From: Solobacterium sp.
Lineage (GTDB): Bacteria > Bacillota_I > Bacilli_A > Erysipelotrichales > Erysipelotrichaceae
Direction: 5' to 3'
DNA length: 16,451 bases
Assembly: GCA_017536845.1 (NCBI GenBank)
Contig: JAFWCP010000568.1
Coordinates: 1 to 16,451, forward strand
The translations under genes and the position numbers were made by a program. The notes beneath the pieces are model-generated. The model saw nothing but the letters and a program-made list of their open reading frames with translations, was not told the origin of the DNA and made no database searches. This document shows positions 13,163 through 16,451 of this stretch, piece by piece. The first letter of the stretch is position 1, and the number at the start of each line of letters is the position of its first letter.

Positions 13163-14145
13163 TTCTCGTCTGCCGGGAAGATGATTCCCGCTCCCAGTCT
13201 GGCTTCGGTCTGGATTTTCGAAACAAGGACGGTTTCCGCCAGCGCTTCATAGCACGCTTCAAGATTGTTTTCTTCCATCAGCTTCGCAAACTGCAGGAAT
13301 TCACATTCCAGCCTGCTTTTCGGATTGAGCACATACTTCTCTTCCGTGCCGTCATTGAGGTGGATCTTGATATCCATGCAGAAATTGGCAGGTGTATCCA
13401 TTAAGAGATATCCTTCCGTTCCCTGAATGACATACCGCCAGGGAGCTGAGCAGTCCTTTGCGGCAACGCTGACAGCCTTGAATGTGCCGTAATCCAAAGT
13501 CATGATGCCGGAAGTATCAATGCCTCTTTCGATATTTGCATCATACTTCACGCTCTGCGGTTCGCCGAACAGGCCGACCAGCCATGCCAGGTTGTAAAGG
13601 CCGATATCCATTAAGGCACCGCCTGACTTCTTCGGGTCAAAGGCCGGCAGGATTTCCCCTGCCCGGAAGGCATCATACCTTCTTGAGTAATTGGAGAAAT
13701 TGCAGGAGACAACCTTCACCGTACCGATGCGGGAAAGCAGTTCCCTTGTCTTCAGGAAGGTCGGCAGATAGACGGTTGTAATGGCTTCGAACAGGAACAG
13801 GCCGGCATCCTTTGCGGCTGCTTCCAGTTGTCTTGCTTCAGTGACATTGCTTGTAAGAGGCTTTTCACAGATGACGTTTTTCTTTGCGGCAAGAGCATCC
13901 TTGACGAAGCTGTAATGCAGGAAGTTGGGCACTGCCACATAGATAACTTCCACATTCTCGTCCTTCAGCATTTCCGCATAACTGTTGTAATACACACCGT
14001 TTGTATACTTCTCGGCAAGCTCTTTTGTCTGTGCTTCTGTCTGCGGTGTGCCGCAGATGGCTGCGGGTTCAAATCCCCATTGACCTACAAGGGGAAGTAC
14101 TTCCTGTACGATAATGCCCGTACCGGCAATTCCAAGTTTCTTCAT
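13159..14145 (-). CDS. Gfo/Idh/MocA family NAD(P)-dependent oxidoreductase
   Basis: The start at 14145 is preferred since GAGGT lies 8 bases upstream and the protein begins MKKLGIAGTG. An ATG at 14160 that overlaps the EIIC stop (ATGA), with AGGA 6 bases upstream, is also possible. The 328-residue protein has the dinucleotide-binding GIAGTG (5-10), AVPNFLHYSF (71-80), the family's EKP (Glu94-Pro96) and GGALMDIGLYNL (175-186) in the substrate domain. Such enzymes oxidise or epimerise sugars, sugar phosphates or inositols through a 3- or related keto intermediate. Its place between a PTS permease and a ROK kinase suggests work on the imported glycoside, for example keto-intermediate cleavage or epimerisation. 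Substrate not assigned. Confidence 0.9.
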   Translation of the reverse strand: MKKLGIAGTGIIVQEVLPLVGQWGFEPAAICGTPQTEAQTKELAEKYTNGVYYNSYAEMLKDENVEVIYVAVPNFLHYSFVKDALAAKKNVICEKPLTSNVTEARQLEAAAKDAGLFLFEAITTVYLPTFLKTRELLSRIGTVKVVSCNFSNYSRRYDAFRAGEILPAFDPKKSGGALMDIGLYNLAWLVGLFGEPQSVKYDANIERGIDTSGIMTLDYGTFKAVSVAAKDCSAPWRYVIQGTEGYLLMDTPANFCMDIKIHLNDGTEEKYVLNPKSRLECEFLQFAKLMEENNLEACYEALAETVLVSKIQTEARLGAGIIFPADEK

Positions 14146-14156
14146 TTTCATATACC

Positions 14157-15503
14157 TCATTTTTGATCCTGCGCATTCTGCTGTCTTTCATACAGCTTGA
14201 TGCAGGGAATGTAGACCAGTACTGCTGCCGCTAAGCAGAGCAGCTGGGTAACAGCACCCATGATGTTGCCGCCGGAAGCCAGGAAACCGGCAATGACGGG
14301 AGGGGTGGTCCAGGGGACGTTGACATACATGACCGGGCAGAAGCCGATGGCGGTCAGGACATACGCCAGTGTATAGCTGACAATCGGTGCAATGATGAAG
14401 CCGATGCACATGACCGGGTTGAGGACAACCGGCAGGCCGAAGACAACGGTTTCGTTGATGTTGAAGCAGTTGGGCAGGGCCGACAGCTTGGCGATGGAGC
14501 GGTTGTCTTCACGCTTGCCGACGAGGAAGATGGCAATCGTGATGGCACCGGCGATGCCGGTTCCGACAAAGGTGATGAAGCAGGACATGAAGCTGCCGTT
14601 CAGGATATGCGGTGCAGCCAGGCCGGCTTTAACAGCAGTTTCGTTTTCGATTAACATTGCCGTCATGATCGGGGTCATGATGGAGCCGACCATGTTATTG
14701 CCATGAAGACCGAAGCACCAGAAGATGGAAATGACGATGACGAAGATCAGACCGCCGGCAAACGAGCCGCCGACATTCTGCAGAGGAACCTGCACCATGT
14801 TGAAGACCAGGCTGTGGACGGTGGAACCGGTCAGCGTCTGGATGATGAAGGAGAGAATGCCGATGACAAGGATTGTCAGGGTGGAAGGGATCAGGGCATT
14901 GAAGGATGCCGCAATGTTGGGCGGAACCGCATCCGGAAGCTTGATCTTCAGGAAATCAAAACGATTGAAGAAAGTCAGGATTTCCACAGTGAGAATACCG
15001 ATGATCATGGCTGTAAACAGGCCGCAGGCACCCAGGACATCGCTTGTCAGCACCTGCAGCATGATGCCGCCCGGGACAAACGCACCGAAGGAGTTGTATT
15101 CGAAGTTTCCGTTCAAACCCATGACACTGTCGGCCGGAACCGTTGCACCGACAACAGTGACAAGGCCCGCCAAGGCAATCAATCCTGCGTAATACCTGCT
15201 CATGCCGTTGCGCTGGCCGATTTCCATTCCCAGGGCAAAGCAGATTGCCAGAGAGATGCAGCCGATGGTTGCGAAGTTCATCGCACTGAAGATCGGGTTG
15301 AGAAATTCCAGTTTCATGACCGCCGGGATCAGGGCTCCCAGGCCGGTGGAAGAGTTGACGATGACGGAAGTCCAGAGCGTTCCGATCGCGCCGATGATTG
15401 TAAAGGGCATGAATTCCTGGAATGCATCGCGGATCGCGCCAAGATACTTGTTGGCGGAAACCCACATTCCGAATGCCATCAGTTTATCCGCAAAACCTTT
15501 CAA
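14157..15503 (-). CDS. PTS EIIC component, lactose/cellobiose family
   Basis: The start is TTG at 15503, 7 bases after AAAGGAG, giving the typical KGFADKLMAFG N-terminus. The usual ATG is absent there. The 448-residue permease has about ten membrane segments and the family motifs FWCFGLHGNN (261-270; the conserved His267), CFNINETVVFGLPVVLNP (split: NINE 348-351, FGLPVVLNP 355-363) and VPWTTPP (396-402). It would transport and, with EIIA and EIIB, phosphorylate a beta-glucoside-like or chitobiose-like sugar. No EIIA or EIIB is encoded in this window, so they must come from elsewhere. It is the first gene of an operon with the oxidoreductase and the ROK kinase, and is divergent from an RpiR regulator. 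Confidence 0.92.
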   Translation of the reverse strand: MKGFADKLMAFGMWVSANKYLGAIRDAFQEFMPFTIIGAIGTLWTSVIVNSSTGLGALIPAVMKLEFLNPIFSAMNFATIGCISLAICFALGMEIGQRNGMSRYYAGLIALAGLVTVVGATVPADSVMGLNGNFEYNSFGAFVPGGIMLQVLTSDVLGACGLFTAMIIGILTVEILTFFNRFDFLKIKLPDAVPPNIAASFNALIPSTLTILVIGILSFIIQTLTGSTVHSLVFNMVQVPLQNVGGSFAGGLIFVIVISIFWCFGLHGNNMVGSIMTPIMTAMLIENETAVKAGLAAPHILNGSFMSCFITFVGTGIAGAITIAIFLVGKREDNRSIAKLSALPNCFNINETVVFGLPVVLNPVMCIGFIIAPIVSYTLAYVLTAIGFCPVMYVNVPWTTPPVIAGFLASGGNIMGAVTQLLCLAAAVLVYIPCIKLYERQQNAQDQK

Positions 15504-15533
15504 ATGTGTTCTCCTTTCGTTTTGCACACCCAA

Positions 15534-15542
15534 AGTCTAGCA
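15534..15542 (-). promoter_or_regulatory. Probable -10 of the EIIC operon
   Basis: On the minus strand TGCTAGACT is an extended -10 (TGn-TAGACT) about 30 bases before the TTG start. The -35 is not convincing. Confidence 0.45.
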
Positions 15543-15582
15543 GAAGAAAAAGATGCACATGACAGACGGCAAGGATTGTGGA

Positions 15583-15635
15583 ACGTTGTACACAAGGATT
15601 CCGATTTCGAACCTTCCGGCTTTGTATACGTTGTA
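15583..15635. repeat. Repeated ACGTTGTA boxes in the divergent EIIC/RpiR control region
   Basis: ACGTTGTA occurs at 15583-15590 and 15628-15635. The first copy overlaps the palindrome TTGTACACAA (15586-15595). Both copies lie between the divergent EIIC and RpiR promoters, a natural place for RpiR binding. Confidence 0.4.
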
Positions 15636-15643
15636 ATCAATCA

Positions 15644-15652
15644 TGCTATAAT
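15644..15652 (+). promoter_or_regulatory. Extended -10 promoter of the RpiR gene
   Basis: TGCTATAAT is an exact extended -10 match. Transcription would start near 15659, 18 bases before the ATG at 15677. A -35 is not clear (TTGTAT at a 19-bp spacing). Confidence 0.7.
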
Positions 15653-15676
15653 TACTCCGGTAAAAGAAGACAGACC

Positions 15677-16451
15677 ATGATACTCGAACAATTGAAAAAG
15701 AAGGAGAAATTCTCCGATACGGAAAAAGAAATCGCCGACTATATTCTCCGTTCAGGAGAAGCCGTCGTCCATATGACTATCCGTGAATTCTCGGATGCCA
15801 GCTATTCCTCTCCGACGGCCGTCATGCGCCTTTGCCGCAAACTCGGCTGTAGCGGGTTCAAGGATTTCAAGGTCAGACTGCTGAAAGACCTGCAGACCAC
15901 GGAAACCTGGACGGATGTCAACCGGCCGTTCTATATCGGCTATTCCACCGTCCGCATTGCCCGGCTGATTTATGACCTCAACCAGCAGGCCGCAAAAGGC
16001 GTTCTGGACAGTCTTGATCCCAAATCCCTCGAAAAAGCAGCGAAAGCCATTTCCCATGCCAGGCTGGTTTTCCTGTACGGCTTCGGTGATTCTTCCATCC
16101 GGGCCAGGAATCTGATGAACCGCCTGTTCAAGATCAACAAGATGTGCATCCTGGCAACCGAAAGCAACGAAGAAGCCGGCATTTCCTATAATGCCACAGC
16201 CAATGACGCGGCCATATTTATCAGCTACCGCGGAGGAACCCAGAAGTTTGTCGACTGTGCCCGCACCCTGAAAGCAAACCACTGCCCGATCATCACCCTG
16301 ACAGCGGATGTGCGTACCACATTGACGGATCTTGCGGATATCCGGCTGACGATTCCCGACCGGGAACATGCGGCTGATAATATCGGCACCTTTTACTCTC
16401 AGGCAGCGTTCGACTACCTGCTGAATGTCTTATACAGCCTGGTGTATTCGA
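15677..16451 (+). CDS. RpiR family transcriptional regulator (3' end outside the window)
   Basis: The frame stays open from ATG 15677 to the window end, giving 258 residues with the stop beyond it. Residues 1-72 are the RpiR helix-turn-helix domain (FSDTEKEIADYIL, then TIREFSDASYSSPTAVMRL and CRKLGCSGFKDFK). Residues about 128-225 are a SIS domain (RLVFLYGFGDSS, then FISYRGGT at 182-188 in the phosphate-loop position). The full family length is about 270-290, so little is missing. The ribosome binding site is weak (AAAAGAAG). It is divergent from the EIIC operon and is the probable regulator of that operon, responding to a phosphorylated sugar. Confidence 0.9.
   Translation, partial: MILEQLKKKEKFSDTEKEIADYILRSGEAVVHMTIREFSDASYSSPTAVMRLCRKLGCSGFKDFKVRLLKDLQTTETWTDVNRPFYIGYSTVRIARLIYDLNQQAAKGVLDSLDPKSLEKAAKAISHARLVFLYGFGDSSIRARNLMNRLFKINKMCILATESNEEAGISYNATANDAAIFISYRGGTQKFVDCARTLKANHCPIITLTADVRTTLTDLADIRLTIPDREHAADNIGTFYSQAAFDYLLNVLYSLVYS

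Noticed and set aside
15578..15600. Possible cre site in the EIIC/RpiR control region (around TGTGGAACGTTGTACA)
   Set aside because: When the central CG is aligned, the two flanking As are one base out of place, so it does not fit the consensus.
14703..15680. Long open frame (325 codons) on the plus strand opposite the EIIC gene
   Set aside because: It is the antisense shadow of a clear PTS permease; the product is very rich in Asp, Gln and His, with no motif.
15752..16369. Open frame of 205 codons on the minus strand
   Set aside because: It lies opposite the clear RpiR coding sequence that starts at 15677.
1..16451. CRISPR arrays, tRNA or rRNA genes, insertion sequences
   Set aside because: No regularly spaced repeats, cloverleaf-like sequences, rRNA segments or transposase-like coding regions were seen.

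Overview
The window looks like a chromosomal segment of a low-to-mid GC Bacillota (Firmicutes) bacterium, most likely of the Erysipelotrichia type. The reasons are AGGAGG-type ribosome binding sites, sigma-A promoters with extended -10 (TGnTATAAT) elements, an HPr kinase gene, several RpiR-family regulators, a lactose/cellobiose-family PTS permease and one TTG start. The organism call is an inference from gene content, not from a marker gene. No tRNA, rRNA, CRISPR array or transposase was found.

Layout. (1) 1-1160, minus strand: a MerR regulator with a classic long-spacer MerR promoter, followed by a CASTOR/POLLUX-like ion channel gene that is frameshifted and leaves the window; upstream of these is a DUF1232 gene with its own terminator. 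(2) 1311-1891, plus strand: an extended -10 promoter, a leader with a long terminator-like hairpin, and a small protein with two winged-helix-like segments. (3) 1901-4483, minus strand: an operon of hprK, a fusion of a degenerate Lgt-like membrane domain with a PpaX-like HAD phosphatase, and a 79-aa protein of unknown function. A perfect catabolite-responsive element (cre) lies about 62 bp upstream of the predicted hprK transcription start. (4) 4512-6639, minus strand: a membrane protein and two adjacent RpiR-family regulators. (5) 6756-8050: a 39-aa micro-lipoprotein on the plus strand, convergent with a putative TIM-barrel glycosidase. (6) 8121-10356: a visibly AT-rich accessory cassette with a LysR regulator (frameshifted), a divergent secreted protein (in-frame stop) and a small membrane protein with its own promoter. 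(7) 10691-12223, plus strand: a cytoplasmic 5'-nucleotidase-like enzyme. (8) 12231-16451: a sugar cluster with a PTS EIIC, a Gfo/Idh/MocA oxidoreductase and a ROK kinase on the minus strand, and a divergent RpiR regulator on the plus strand that runs off the end.

How the parts work together. The hprK operon is the control point of carbon catabolite repression: HprK makes and removes HPr-Ser46-P, and a PpaX-type phosphatase would remove the pyrophosphate released by the phosphorylase reaction. The cre suggests feedback through CcpA. The 12-16 kb cluster reads as uptake and processing of a disaccharide or amino sugar under a SIS-domain sensor. The AT-rich cassette is the best candidate for something undescribed: its layout resembles a regulated secreted effector with a membrane partner. 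Both the regulator and the secreted gene carry disabling lesions in this sequence and the membrane gene may carry one too, so it is either decaying or affected by sequence errors.
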